From Alphaproteobacteria bacterium (GTDB taxonomy: Bacteria; Myxococcota_A; UBA796; GCA-2862545): DNA of 64,000 nucleotides. Location: positions 1 through 64,000 of the forward strand of contig JACKEQ010000014.1 in the NCBI GenBank assembly GCA_020632885.1, given 5' to 3'. The notes beneath the pieces were generated by a model, which had not been told where the DNA came from, made no database searches, and saw nothing but the letters and a program-made list of their open reading frames with translations. The position numbers and the translations under genes are program-made. Below, one piece after another: positions 1 through 9,015 of the stretch. How positions within the stretch are numbered: the first letter of the stretch is position 1; the number at the start of each line of letters is the position of its first letter.

Positions 1-314
1 ACATCCGCGGGTTCGACTGTGCCGTCGCGGGCTCCCAGGTGCGCTACGACGGCGACTACGGCGCCCTGAAGGTGGACGTGTACGCCGACCACCTCGACGT
101 GCGCTTCCTGGCGCTGGGGGACGTGGAGATCGACCGGTTCGAGGTGCCGCTCGGGGGCGGGCTCCCCACGAGCACCGTGGCGGACGTGCCGGCCCAGGAG
201 TGCACCGGGTGTGGCTGCGCTGCCGCCCGCACCTCGGGCCGCTGGGTGATCCTGGTGGCTGTGGGTGTGCCCCTCCTGCTGCTCGGTGCCCGCCGCCGTC
301 GCCGCGACGACTGA
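1..314 (+). CDS. C-terminus of a surface protein with MYXO-CTERM-like tail (5' partial)
   Basis: The reading frame is open from the left edge (codons start at base 3), so the true start lies outside the window. The visible part has a short beta-rich stretch resembling the end of calcineurin-like phosphoesterases (weak similarity, inference only), then a Cys-rich TGCGC motif, a hydrophobic segment of about 17 residues and a cluster of five Arg before the stop. Cys motif, membrane segment and Arg cluster are the layout of MYXO-CTERM sorting signals, which direct proteins to the cell envelope or surface in myxobacteria. The gene is convergent with the next one, with a 3-nt gap. The tail call is fairly secure; the catalytic identity is not. 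Confidence 0.6.
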   Translation, partial: IRGFDCAVAGSQVRYDGDYGALKVDVYADHLDVRFLALGDVEIDRFEVPLGGGLPTSTVADVPAQECTGCGCAAARTSGRWVILVAVGVPLLLLGARRRRRDD

Positions 315-317
315 GCC

Positions 318-2036
318 CTACCGCCGGGCCAGCCAACCGAGCGTCAGGACGGGCGCGTGGTCGCAGGCCAGCCCGAGCTCGACGGGCGCGTCGCACCCCT
401 CGTCCGTCTCGCCGTCGCAGTCCTGGTCGACGTCGTCGCAGGCCTCCGGGGCCTCGGGATGCACGCCGGGGTCGCTGTCGTCGCAGTCGCCGTCCACCGG
501 CGCGCTGCCCTCGGGAGCCTCGCAGCCCTCCGCCGGGAATCCCGCTCCGTAGCCGTCGCCGTCGGCATCCGCCCACCACGACCGCGTCGCGGCCAGCTCG
601 CCGTCGCAGTCGTGGTCGATGCCGTCGCAGACCTCGGGCGCTCCGGGGTACACGGACGCCCGCGTGTCGTCGCAGTCGCCCACGACCGCCGCGTGTCCCT
701 CGGGCGGATCGCAGGCCGGGATGCCTGGCGCCACACCCCAGCCGTCACCGTCCTCGTCGGGGTACCACTGCGCCTCCGGCACGTCGTCTTCGAGCCCGTC
801 ACAGTCGTGGTCCGCGCCGCAGCGCAGCGGGGCTCCCGGGTAGGTCGTGGCGTCCGTGTCGTCGCAGTCGCCGCCCAGCAGCACCGCATGGGGCACGGGC
901 GGGCCGCAGCCCACGCCCGCCTCCTCGCCACCGACGCCGTCCCCATCGAGGTCGGTGTACCAGAGCAGGGTCGGGAGGTCCTCGTCGACGAACCCGTCGC
1001 AGTCCTGATCGGCGCCGTCGCAGACCTCGTGAGCGCCAGTGTGGACGGCGGGGTCGTCGTCCTGGCAGTCGCCTCCGATCGACGCCTCGCCAGCACCCGC
1101 GCAGCCGGCGCTGCTGCTCGAGGCCGGCCCCACGCCGCCGTACCCATCGAGGTCCGCGTCGATCCAGCACTCGTCGGCATCCCCACTGCAGTCGTTGTCC
1201 AGGCCGTCACCCGGGATCACCGTGGCCCCCGGGTAGGCAGACGCCTGGGCATCGTCGCAGTCCAGATCCGCGCAGTAGCCGTCGGAGTCGCCGTCGCCGG
1301 TCGCGTCGTCACCCACGCAGGCATCGATGCTGTCGGGCACCTGATCGCCGTCGCTGTCCGTGAACGGCCCGCACGGGACGCTGTGCAGGACGACCGCCTC
1401 GGTCGGCGAGAGCGCGCGGTCGTAGATCCGGAGCTCGTCGATCCTGCCGACGAAGGTGGGATCCTCGGCAGGCCAGTTGCTGGCCCCGACCTTCAGGTTC
1501 AGCTCGGCGGGAGTGAACGACGCCAGGGAGGGGACGGTGCCCGCGGGGATGGTGCCACAGTCCACTCCATCCAGCCAGAAGTGACCACCGACACCGTCTT
1601 CCCAGGTGAACACCCCGTGGTACCAGAACGCGTCTTGCGCCGACACCGCACAGGAGGCATCGAAGGGTGTGTTCATGTCGGCGTGTGCAGTGGCCGTGAT
1701 CGCGGACGTGCGCACGTTGTGGGTCGACAGGAAGAAGCCGCCGTCGATGTCCTGGTGGGACCCGAAGTCCCACACCCGATCCCAGGGCTGCCCGAAGGCC
1801 GGTCGGAACCACACGCTCACCGACCACGCGGTCAGGCCCGTCGCCAGCGCGTCCGGGAGGCTGACCCACCGGTCGTTGGTGAGGTTCGAGGCCAGGCCGC
1901 AGACGCCCTGCCCGTAGCCCGAGCCACCGTTTGCCGTGCCGTCGAAGGCGCCGACGCTGTCCGTCAGGTCACCATCCAGACGCAGGTGCGCGCGGACACC
2001 CACATCCGACGCCAGGGCGAACGACACGAGCCACAC
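318..2036 (-). CDS. Secreted LamG-domain protein with MopE-type metal-binding repeats
   Basis: A 572-aa exported protein. It starts at a GTG with GGAGG about 6 nt upstream and has a very short hydrophobic signal (MWLVSFALAS) without basic residues. Residues about 15-215 look like a LamG/concanavalin-A-like lectin domain. A thrombospondin-type-3-like Asp-rich stretch (DSDGDQVPDSIDAC) follows, then about five MopE-type repeats of the form CDD...YPGA.E.CDG.D.DCDG, which are putative calcium- or copper-binding motifs. The end (TLGWLARR) lacks a membrane segment, so this is not a full MYXO-CTERM tail. A surface adhesion or carbohydrate-binding role is inferred; no enzyme motif is visible. Confidence 0.75.
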   Translation of the reverse strand: MWLVSFALASDVGVRAHLRLDGDLTDSVGAFDGTANGGSGYGQGVCGLASNLTNDRWVSLPDALATGLTAWSVSVWFRPAFGQPWDRVWDFGSHQDIDGGFFLSTHNVRTSAITATAHADMNTPFDASCAVSAQDAFWYHGVFTWEDGVGGHFWLDGVDCGTIPAGTVPSLASFTPAELNLKVGASNWPAEDPTFVGRIDELRIYDRALSPTEAVVLHSVPCGPFTDSDGDQVPDSIDACVGDDATGDGDSDGYCADLDCDDAQASAYPGATVIPGDGLDNDCSGDADECWIDADLDGYGGVGPASSSSAGCAGAGEASIGGDCQDDDPAVHTGAHEVCDGADQDCDGFVDEDLPTLLWYTDLDGDGVGGEEAGVGCGPPVPHAVLLGGDCDDTDATTYPGAPLRCGADHDCDGLEDDVPEAQWYPDEDGDGWGVAPGIPACDPPEGHAAVVGDCDDTRASVYPGAPEVCDGIDHDCDGELAATRSWWADADGDGYGAGFPAEGCEAPEGSAPVDGDCDDSDPGVHPEAPEACDDVDQDCDGETDEGCDAPVELGLACDHAPVLTLGWLARR

Positions 2037-2078
2037 GGGGACCTCCGGTCGTGAGGATACTCCACGTTCCCACGAGCG

Positions 2079-3761
2079 TCAGACGGGGGGTAGCGGCTCC
2101 GCGCCGAGGGACTCCAGCACTGCGCTCGCCGCGAGGCGCCCGGTGGCGACGGCACGCTCGAGGAGCTGCCCCGTGAGGTCCGCCCGCACGTGGTCTCCAG
2201 CGGCATAGAGCCCGGGGAGCCCCGTCACCACGGGAGCCGCGCTCGCCTGCCAGCCCGGCTGGAACCACGTGAAGTCGTCGCCCCGGGCGAGCGTGCGCTT
2301 CACGACGTTGGCCTCGAGCAGCTCCGGGTACACCACCCGGATGTCCGTCTCGAGGAGGTCGAGCACCGCCCGGTTGGTCATGGCCGGAGGCAACGGCCGC
2401 CCTGCGCGCACCTCCAGCACGCACCCGCCGGTGGCGTCCGACCACTTGCCCGCAGCGTCCTGCAGGCGGTGCACGAACACGGCCGCGGTCACATACCGGG
2501 TGCCCTCGACCACCTCGGCGTCCGGGAGGCCGAGCGGCACATCGCGGTCGAACCAGAAGCGCGCGACGACGTGCGTGGTCGTGCGCAGCCCGGCGGCCTC
2601 GGGGAGCACGGCACCCGCGATGCGCCCGAAGCTCCGCGCGTCGACCGCCAGCACCACCGCGTCACCGCGAAGCTCCTCCAGGGTGCCCCCCAGGCTGACG
2701 CGGATGGCGCCACCCTCGGGCTCGACGCGGGCGCGCTCGAGCGGCGCGGGCGGCGGGCCGGCCACGTTGCGCCCCTCGGCGTCGTACTGGCCCCCGTGGC
2801 ACGGACAGGCGAACCCGGACTCGTCGAGCCCCACGGAGCATCCAGCGTGCGTGCACCGGCCGTGGATGGCCTCGATGCCCGTGGGCCCGACCCGCACGAA
2901 CAGCGGCTCCTCGGCCTCCAGGGGCTCCCACCCGCGACCGGACGGCGGCGCCACGACCCACGAGCGCAGCGGCTCGCCGAGCGTGACGCCCACGGCCCGC
3001 CCGTCCTCGACGATCAGGCCCTCCACGCGATGCCGGAGCCTGAGCTTGCCGCGCTGGCTGCGGAATGCCGACGCCAGGGGCTCCCAGAGCAGGGCCTGGG
3101 GGTTGCCCGCGATCCACGTGAGCGGGAGCTGCGCGGTGCGCTCGGCGTCGGCCAGGGTCGCAGCGTCCACGTCCGCAGGGGCCGCCCAGAACCGGAGCCG
3201 CGAGAGGGACTCGGCATAGGCGGAGAGCGGCGTGGACGGCAGCCCCGTGCCGGCCTGGCCCCCGTACCGCTGGCGCACCATGAGCGGCGGCAGGGCCGCG
3301 AGGTCGCGGGCCGCCCGACGCGCGCTGGACCAGGCCACCCCGAGCCCCGCGAGACGCTCGCGGGCGACCTTCTTGATGGACGGCACGGGTACGCGCTGGC
3401 CGTCGGTGCACACCGCCAGACGCTCGGTGCGGCCGGGTCGCAGGGCATCTCCGAGGGCATAGCGCTCCACGAGGTCCTGGAGGTGGACGTAGCCCGCGTC
3501 CACGTGATGCACGCCGTTCTCGACGTCGACAGGGACGCCCGCGACGTCCTCCGTCCAGCCCTTGGCCTTCCCGCCCACCTGCCCGGCAGACTCGACCAGC
3601 GTGACCAACACACCCTTCTCGGCGAGCGCCAGGGCCGCGGAGAGCCCCGCGGGTCCGGCGCCCACGACGATCACGTGGGGCGCCCGGGCGGACGCCGCAG
3701 CCGGGGTCCCGAGGCCCGACAGCCCGGCGAGCGCAGCCTTGAGGAAGCTCCGCCGCCTCAT
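2079..3761 (-). CDS. Tat-exported FAD-dependent oxidoreductase with an internal Rieske domain
   Basis: A 560-aa protein. The ATG at 3761 is chosen because it begins a twin-arginine signal (RRRSFLK) and overlaps the upstream methyltransferase stop as ATGA; a longer in-frame extension exists but would bury the signal. Residues 29-65 form an FAD-binding Rossmann fold (VVGAGPAGLSAALALAEKG), as in phytoene-desaturase/amine-oxidase-like flavoproteins. At residues about 265-357 a Rieske [2Fe-2S] domain is inserted, with C303-x-H305 and C319-x-x-H322 ligands. The flavoprotein fold then resumes and ends with a typical second FAD motif (LYAAGDHVRADLT). Folding before Tat export fits a flavin plus iron-sulfur enzyme working outside the cytoplasm. 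The substrate is unknown; carotenoid, sterol or squalene-like oxidation is possible but unproven. Confidence 0.85.
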   Translation of the reverse strand: MRRRSFLKAALAGLSGLGTPAAASARAPHVIVVGAGPAGLSAALALAEKGVLVTLVESAGQVGGKAKGWTEDVAGVPVDVENGVHHVDAGYVHLQDLVERYALGDALRPGRTERLAVCTDGQRVPVPSIKKVARERLAGLGVAWSSARRAARDLAALPPLMVRQRYGGQAGTGLPSTPLSAYAESLSRLRFWAAPADVDAATLADAERTAQLPLTWIAGNPQALLWEPLASAFRSQRGKLRLRHRVEGLIVEDGRAVGVTLGEPLRSWVVAPPSGRGWEPLEAEEPLFVRVGPTGIEAIHGRCTHAGCSVGLDESGFACPCHGGQYDAEGRNVAGPPPAPLERARVEPEGGAIRVSLGGTLEELRGDAVVLAVDARSFGRIAGAVLPEAAGLRTTTHVVARFWFDRDVPLGLPDAEVVEGTRYVTAAVFVHRLQDAAGKWSDATGGCVLEVRAGRPLPPAMTNRAVLDLLETDIRVVYPELLEANVVKRTLARGDDFTWFQPGWQASAAPVVTGLPGLYAAGDHVRADLTGQLLERAVATGRLAASAVLESLGAEPLPPV

Positions 3762-4528
3762 CGGTCGGGCCGGCGCTCCGGCGGGAAGTCGCGGAGGCCG
3801 TGCACGACCTCGGTGTACGCCGAGGTCCACTCCCCGTCCGGCCCGCGCACCTGGAGGTGACGGTCCACGCGCGGGACGTCCACCTCCTGGTGGGCGCAGA
3901 CACAGACGGCGATGAACCGCCCCTGGTCGTCGCGGAAGGTGACGTCGGTGCGCTCGACGATCCGCAGGCCCGCCTCGACCGGGAAGCGCTCGGTGCGCTC
4001 GTCGGCCGCGAGCATCACGAACACGAACCGCCCGTCGGGGGCCATCCAGCGGCGCGCCGCCTCGCAGTAGACCTCGAGCCCTCCGCGGATCTCGAGGCGG
4101 CAGTGGGCCTTCTGCGGGTGGGGGCTCATCGTGCCGCTCCCGACCGGGATGTAGGGCGGGCTGCCGGTGACGAGGTCGAACCGCGTGCCCTCCGCGAACA
4201 GGGCGGGGTCGCGGATGTCTGCGTGCACGGCCGTCACGCGCTCCTGGAGGCCGTTGTGCTCCACGGTGCGACGGAAGAGCCCATGGCTGACCTCCTGGGC
4301 CTCCACGGCTGTCAGGTGGGCGTGCGGCAGGTGCCAGAGAGCCGTGAGCCCCACGGTGCCCACGCCCGCCCCGAGGTCGAGGTACGTGCGGGCCTCAGGG
4401 CGCTGCGCGATGGCGCGCCAGGCCGTGAGCCGATCGTCGGTGGAGCCGCGATGGCCGCGGCGGAGCTGCAGGACGTCCCACGTGCCCACGAGGGGGTCGA
4501 GGGTCTCGGCTTCCCGGTCGGTCGTCAT
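3758..4528 (-). CDS. TrmN6-like SAM-dependent methyltransferase
   Basis: A 256-aa class I methyltransferase. The SAM-binding motif DLGAGVGTVGL is at about residues 51-61, and motif IV is SPPY, a variant of the NPPY signature of N6-adenine and related amino methyltransferases. The overall layout resembles tRNA1(Val) A37 N6-methyltransferase (TrmN6/YfiC), but S replaces N in the catalytic motif, so the substrate is uncertain. The stop overlaps the start of the FAD/Rieske oxidoreductase gene by 4 nt, implying translational coupling. Start ATG at 4528. Confidence 0.7.
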   Translation of the reverse strand: MTTDREAETLDPLVGTWDVLQLRRGHRGSTDDRLTAWRAIAQRPEARTYLDLGAGVGTVGLTALWHLPHAHLTAVEAQEVSHGLFRRTVEHNGLQERVTAVHADIRDPALFAEGTRFDLVTGSPPYIPVGSGTMSPHPQKAHCRLEIRGGLEVYCEAARRWMAPDGRFVFVMLAADERTERFPVEAGLRIVERTDVTFRDDQGRFIAVCVCAHQEVDVPRVDRHLQVRGPDGEWTSAYTEVVHGLRDFPPERRPDR

Positions 4529-4576
4529 CGCGCGTGTCTAACCCGGGCAGCCTGTTAGTCCCCGGCCGGAGGTCCG

Positions 4577-4890
4577 ATGTTCGTGCTCTTGCTGGGCTGC
4601 ATCCAGCACCTGGATCAGATCGGTGGCACGGGGTCGGTGTACACGACCGCCTGCACGTCCGACATGGAACCCACCCAGCAGGGCTATCTCGCGACCTGCA
4701 CGCCACCGACGTGCATGCGCGGCTACACCGACGCGGGGTGAGCCACATCGCCGTGGCGCTGGATCCCGGTCGCCGGGTCATCGGCACGGCACAGCGCGCG
4801 TGCGTGCAGGATCTCTCCAACGCCGCGGCCCAGTTCGAGATGCCGGACCCCGGGAAGGCGAAGCTGCCGGAGCCCGCCCCTCCCGAGTGA
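4577..4890 (+). pseudogene. Small Cys-rich lipoprotein interrupted by an apparent frameshift
   Basis: An ATG at 4577 with a strong GGAGGT 4 nt upstream opens a frame beginning MFVLLLGC, a minimal lipobox, and continuing with several Cys residues until a TGA at 4739-4741. The -1 frame then reads on sensibly (VSHIAVALDPGRRVIGTAQ) to a stop at 4888-4890, ending in a Pro/Glu-rich tail. The switch falls on a GGGG run at 4735-4738; one extra G would give a continuous lipoprotein of about 105 aa. This is a real frameshift, a programmed one, or a sequencing or assembly error. The function is unknown. Confidence 0.55.
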
Positions 4891-4893
4891 GGC

Positions 4894-5316
4894 TCAGTCG
4901 AGGGAGATGCCCAGCTCGGCCGCGAGGGTCTCGACCTGATCGCGGAAGTGGGTGACGCCCTTGAAGATCGAGATGAACTCGCGCTTCACGTCCTCGGTGG
5001 CCTGATCGACATCGCCCCGGTCGGCCCCGACGCTCTGCGCCAGGTCCATGATCACGTCCTTCTCCTCCTCGCTGATCCGGCCGTCCGCGAGGGCGACCAT
5101 GACGAGGGACTTGAGGTAGATCGAACGGATCGCGGCATCGCCGATCGTGGCGGTGGGCTGCGTGCCCGGCGGGATGTCCTTCTCGAAGTCCTCGATCAGC
5201 GAGAGCTCGTTCGGGTGGAGGGCCTCACCGTCCGCGGTGGCGACCCGACGCATCCCCGCCGCGATGACGGCTGCGGTGCGGGCGTCCAGGTCCACGGCTC
5301 CAGTGTTCATCTCCAT
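4894..5316 (-). CDS. TerB-like helical protein
   Basis: A 140-aa all-alpha protein without a signal peptide. It resembles the TerB/DjlA-type tellurite-resistance fold: an acidic D-G-x(I)-S-x-E-E-x motif (ALADGRISEEEKDVI) sits in the middle, and this family coordinates divalent metals through such acidic residues. AGGAGG at 5321-5326 lies 4 nt before the ATG at 5316 and 10 nt before an ATG at 5310, so the start may be two codons later. It is the last gene of a leftward cluster behind the GAF protein (13-nt gap). TerB proteins often serve stress or membrane-associated signalling; the role here is inferred only from fold. Confidence 0.6.
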   Translation of the reverse strand: MEMNTGAVDLDARTAAVIAAGMRRVATADGEALHPNELSLIEDFEKDIPPGTQPTATIGDAAIRSIYLKSLVMVALADGRISEEEKDVIMDLAQSVGADRGDVDQATEDVKREFISIFKGVTHFRDQVETLAAELGISLD

Positions 5317-5329
5317 GAGGTCCTCCTAA

Positions 5330-5998
5330 TCAGCCTTCTGCCAACGCCTGTCCCAGGACCTGCGCGACCTTCTCGATGGCTTCTTCGTCTTCGTCCAGGA
5401 ACGACAGGCTGGTGGGGTTCAGCAGCTCGACGACACCGTACACCATGCCGTCCTCGTCGAGAACGGGCACAGCGAGTGCAGCGGTGCATTCGAAGGCCCC
5501 ACCGGAGCCCTCCGCGGCGACATGGTAATCACCGATCTGGCTGTCGTCCGCTCGGAGCGTCGCGCCGCGAGCGGCGCAGAGCCCGGCGAGACCCTCACCG
5601 ACGGCCAGGGTGCGCGCCTTCAGGGCCGCGGCGACGGGCCCACGGGCGTCCACGAGCTCGAGCGACGAGCCCAGCAGGGACTGCCGGCTGATGGCGGCCG
5701 CTTCACACGGCACGACCTCGAGGACGACATCCAGCGTCATCCGGAACATCGCATCGGGCTCCTCGCCCCAGAGATCGCCCGCGAGATCGAAGATCCGCTC
5801 GTCGAGCGTGACCACCTCCGCGACCTCGAGCGTGGAAGCGACGGGCATGTGGAGGGAGGGGGGCGGATCCGTGGGGGGATCCTCCCAGGCCATCTCGTCC
5901 TCTTCCTCGTCTTCCCACGCGTCCTGCTCATCGAGGGACTCGCTGCGCGAGGAGACGACGATCTTGATGGGGGGGCCGCCTTCGGGAGACTGGGGCAC
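5330..5998 (-). CDS. GAF-domain protein with acidic N-terminal linker
   Basis: About 222 aa from a GTG at 5998, the only reasonable start near the end of the upstream gene; a longer frame continues upstream antisense to coding sequence and is rejected. Residues about 20-45 are strongly acidic (EDEEEDE) and Pro-rich. The rest, residues about 60-220, is a GAF domain with the usual small-ligand pocket layout and a typical ending (VYGVVELLNPTSLSFLDEDEE). No kinase, cyclase or phosphodiesterase domain is attached, so it may be a ligand sensor that acts through a partner. It lies between the aspartoacylase-like fusion gene (65-nt gap) and the TerB-like gene. Confidence 0.75.
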   Translation of the reverse strand: MPQSPEGGPPIKIVVSSRSESLDEQDAWEDEEEDEMAWEDPPTDPPPSLHMPVASTLEVAEVVTLDERIFDLAGDLWGEEPDAMFRMTLDVVLEVVPCEAAAISRQSLLGSSLELVDARGPVAAALKARTLAVGEGLAGLCAARGATLRADDSQIGDYHVAAEGSGGAFECTAALAVPVLDEDGMVYGVVELLNPTSLSFLDEDEEAIEKVAQVLGQALAEG

Positions 5999-6063
5999 GG
6001 ACTGGCCTCGCTGGAGGGGGGAGACCCCTTCTAGCGCGGATGGGCCGGGAGCGAAACCTGATG

Positions 6064-9015
6064 TCAGAGACCCGGCCAGCTCGCAGCTCCCTCCCAGACG
6101 CGCTCGGCCACGAGAGGAGCCGGCGTGTCCGTCTCCATCTCGGCGGCGATGGCGGCCGCCAGCTCCCGGTCGGCGATGCCGAGCTGGCGGATCACCCAGT
6201 CCACACGGGCTGTCGCGTCCGTCGGGCAGGCCTCCATCCCTCCGACCTGGGAGCGGACCTGGTCCACCCAGCGCTCCAGGTGGTGGCGGTACATGCCCTC
6301 GATGGCGCCGGTGGCCGGGGCCCCGCGCTCGCCCCGCGCCCGCCAGCCGACCTGCTTGAGCAGGCCGCCGCAGTGCGCACGGCAGAAGTGCAGGAGCTCC
6401 TGGTTGATCGTGCCGCGCTCGCCGAGCCGCTCGGTGAACAGGGCCAGCTTGTAGTCGGTCTGCTGGGTGCCCTCGAGGTCGCTCACGACGACGGCCGCAC
6501 ACTCGACCCGCCAGCCCTCGAGGCTCCATGCGTCGGTGTTGCCGTCGCGCTCGCAGACCATGACGACGTTCACGGTGGCCCCGTGCTCCGCCTCGAAGAG
6601 CAGGGACACGGGCTGCCCCTCGGCGGGACGCGAGCGCAGCGTGTTCACCACGTCCTTCATCCAGGCCAGGTGCGTGCCCTGGGCGTGCTGGATGCGCAGG
6701 TAGCGGAGGTTGGGCTCGAGGAGCATGCGGCGGTGGGCGGTCAGCAGGTCGCCCGTGTGATCGGCCTCGGGGGCGAGCCCGTCGCCGGCCATGACCACGA
6801 GGACCTCGCCCGGCTTGTGGCTCGCGCGGGCGCACGCCTCGTAGAGCCAGCCCGTGACGCGCTGCCGGATGGTCTCCGTGCTGAACACGAGGTCGAGGTC
6901 CTTCCCGCGGTCCATCGGAACCACAGCGAACCCGCGCAGGTAGCGCTTCCAGCCGATCCACCGCTCCAGGTTGTCGCCGTCGACGTCCATCGCGACGACC
7001 GGCTGGCGGGGCGAGCGTGTGCCGTCGTCCGCCATCAGGATCGCGTCGAGCTCCTCGGCGGTACCGCGCTCGGCGAGACGCTCGAGGCGCGCCAGGTCCG
7101 CCACCCATCCGAGCCCCGCGGGACGGATGAGCAGGCTGCGGAGGGCGTCCACGTCGAGCACGCCGGAACGGGTCATCACGGCCGCGAGCCAGCGACCGAG
7201 GGCGCGGCTGTTCGGCAGGTGCAGCGGCTTGGGGAGCTCCGGGCGCAGCGCCTCGCACCACAGCCGCAGCTGGAGGCGAAGGACCACGTTCCGGAGGGTG
7301 TCGAGGGACGCCTCGTCCGAGGGGAACAGGCCCTCCGGCCCCAGGAGCTGGCCGGCCTCGCTGTTCAGGAAGCGGTTCTGCGCGACCAGGTGCCGGTGCT
7401 CGGTCTTCATGCCGTGGATGACCCGACGGGCGGCCTCCAGCAGCGCGGTGCGGGCCCCGATCACGCCGGTGCGCACGACCTGCACGCGGGCGGTGTCCTC
7501 GTCCGGCTCGACGGTGGCGGCCTCGATGAGCACGGCCACCCGGCAGGCGCGGCGGTCCTGGGTCCGCAGCGCGAGATCGATGTCGCCGATCACGAGGAGG
7601 GACACGGTGTGGGGCTGACGGCCCGAGAGGAACAGCCGCATGGGCGTGCCCACGCGCTGCTCGACGAGCTCCTTCATGGCGCCGCTCGTGAGCGCATCGA
7701 GCCACCCGAGGGAGGCCCCGCGCATCATCTGCAGGCGCTCGATGGGCACGCCAGCCAGGATGGCGTCGCGGAGGACCTGGCGGTAGCGCTGGCCTGCCCG
7801 CCGCTCCGACTCTCCCCCGCCCCAGTCGCCCCGCCCGAGGACGGTGATGCGACGGTGGGGGTCCGCGGGGTCCATGCGGAGCGTGCGGCCGATCATGTCG
7901 GCGCAGAGGTCCAGGCAGCGGCGGCTGTCGAAGGTGACCCAGGTGGCCCCCTCCTCCATGCCGTCGTCGTTGAGCAGGTCGAGCATGCGCTCGATGGCGC
8001 TCGCTTCGCGCCGGGCCTCGTCGTCGGTGCGGAACACGCCTGCGGAGAGCCCGCCGTGGCGGCGCTGGGCGTAGAAGAACAGGTCGGAGCCCGGGCTCGC
8101 GTCGGGGGCCGGCATGAGCATCGTGAAGGGCGCCGTGGCGCGCACGACCGTGGTGCCGCGACGCACGATCTGCTCGTCCGCGACGACCTCCTCGAAGGAC
8201 TCCAGGGCCCGTGGGTTGGGCCGGTTGTACGCCGCCGACGCGGGGTCCACGAAGGACCAGCGGGGGGCTCCCGAGGGCGCCTGCACGAAGCGGTCGAGGA
8301 CCTCGTAGACCTCGAACGCGACGTCGGCGGCCGGGAGGTCCTGCGCCCACACGCCCATCTCGACGAGGAGCCGGACCGTGCAGAGCCACGCGCGCTCGAC
8401 GTTGCCGGGGTCGACGTGCTGGCCGGCCTCCATCGTGAACCCGAGCCGCTCGCTGGGCTCGCCGGGGTAGAGCCCGACGTTGCTGCAGAGCCCGCCCTCG
8501 ACGACGGTGGACTCGTGCATCCCGGTGACCAGGTTGGCCACTCCGAGGCGGGCGGCCATGGCGGCGTGCCGCTGGTCGTCCCGGTAGAGCAGGAAGGGCG
8601 CGCTGGGCCGCGACGTGCTGTGCAGGTCGAGGATGGCGTCGCAGGCGATCAGGAGGGGCGCGAGCTCGAGAGCCCGCCGCTCCTCGTAACACAGCGACTC
8701 GGGCGGCATGTTCGCCAGCGCCTCGAGGGTGCCGCGGTCGTACAGGCGGTTGAGGTCGACGCCGTCCTCGGTGAACCGGCGGTTCTGGCGGGCCGCCAGG
8801 TCGTTCGCCCGCACGGTGAGCAGGCTACCGGCCTTCAGGCGCCCCGAGTCCGCCTCGAGGCGCTCGATCACGGCCGCCCCCACGGGCTCGTTGCCGTGGG
8901 TGACACCGACGATGGCCACGCGGGGGCCCTCGATGGGCCGGCCGTCCGCGTCCACGGCGGTGAACAGGCGGACGCCGCTGACGCCATCGGGCGCGTCGAC
9001 CCGCGTGACGGTCAT
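6064..9015 (-). CDS. Aspartoacylase/AstE-like M14 amidohydrolase fused to a long unknown C-terminal region
   Basis: A 983-aa cytoplasmic protein whose ATG overlaps the topB stop (ATGA), indicating coupling. Residues 30-330 match the succinylglutamate desuccinylase/aspartoacylase branch of M14 zinc enzymes: zinc ligands H40 and E43 in THGNEPVG, H132 in DLHSTS, substrate residues DLNR at 88-91, and general base E196 in TMEAGQH. Family members are usually 300-340 aa. The remaining 600 or so residues match no family I recognise; they are soluble, contain conserved-looking stretches such as VAMDVDGDN and VLVVMAGDGLAPEADH, and have no membrane segment. The hydrolase half looks catalytically complete, acting on an N-acyl amino acid or related amide. 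The C-terminal role is unknown. Confidence 0.8.
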   Translation of the reverse strand: MTVTRVDAPDGVSGVRLFTAVDADGRPIEGPRVAIVGVTHGNEPVGAAVIERLEADSGRLKAGSLLTVRANDLAARQNRRFTEDGVDLNRLYDRGTLEALANMPPESLCYEERRALELAPLLIACDAILDLHSTSRPSAPFLLYRDDQRHAAMAARLGVANLVTGMHESTVVEGGLCSNVGLYPGEPSERLGFTMEAGQHVDPGNVERAWLCTVRLLVEMGVWAQDLPAADVAFEVYEVLDRFVQAPSGAPRWSFVDPASAAYNRPNPRALESFEEVVADEQIVRRGTTVVRATAPFTMLMPAPDASPGSDLFFYAQRRHGGLSAGVFRTDDEARREASAIERMLDLLNDDGMEEGATWVTFDSRRCLDLCADMIGRTLRMDPADPHRRITVLGRGDWGGGESERRAGQRYRQVLRDAILAGVPIERLQMMRGASLGWLDALTSGAMKELVEQRVGTPMRLFLSGRQPHTVSLLVIGDIDLALRTQDRRACRVAVLIEAATVEPDEDTARVQVVRTGVIGARTALLEAARRVIHGMKTEHRHLVAQNRFLNSEAGQLLGPEGLFPSDEASLDTLRNVVLRLQLRLWCEALRPELPKPLHLPNSRALGRWLAAVMTRSGVLDVDALRSLLIRPAGLGWVADLARLERLAERGTAEELDAILMADDGTRSPRQPVVAMDVDGDNLERWIGWKRYLRGFAVVPMDRGKDLDLVFSTETIRQRVTGWLYEACARASHKPGEVLVVMAGDGLAPEADHTGDLLTAHRRMLLEPNLRYLRIQHAQGTHLAWMKDVVNTLRSRPAEGQPVSLLFEAEHGATVNVVMVCERDGNTDAWSLEGWRVECAAVVVSDLEGTQQTDYKLALFTERLGERGTINQELLHFCRAHCGGLLKQVGWRARGERGAPATGAIEGMYRHHLERWVDQVRSQVGGMEACPTDATARVDWVIRQLGIADRELAAAIAAEMETDTPAPLVAERVWEGAASWPGL

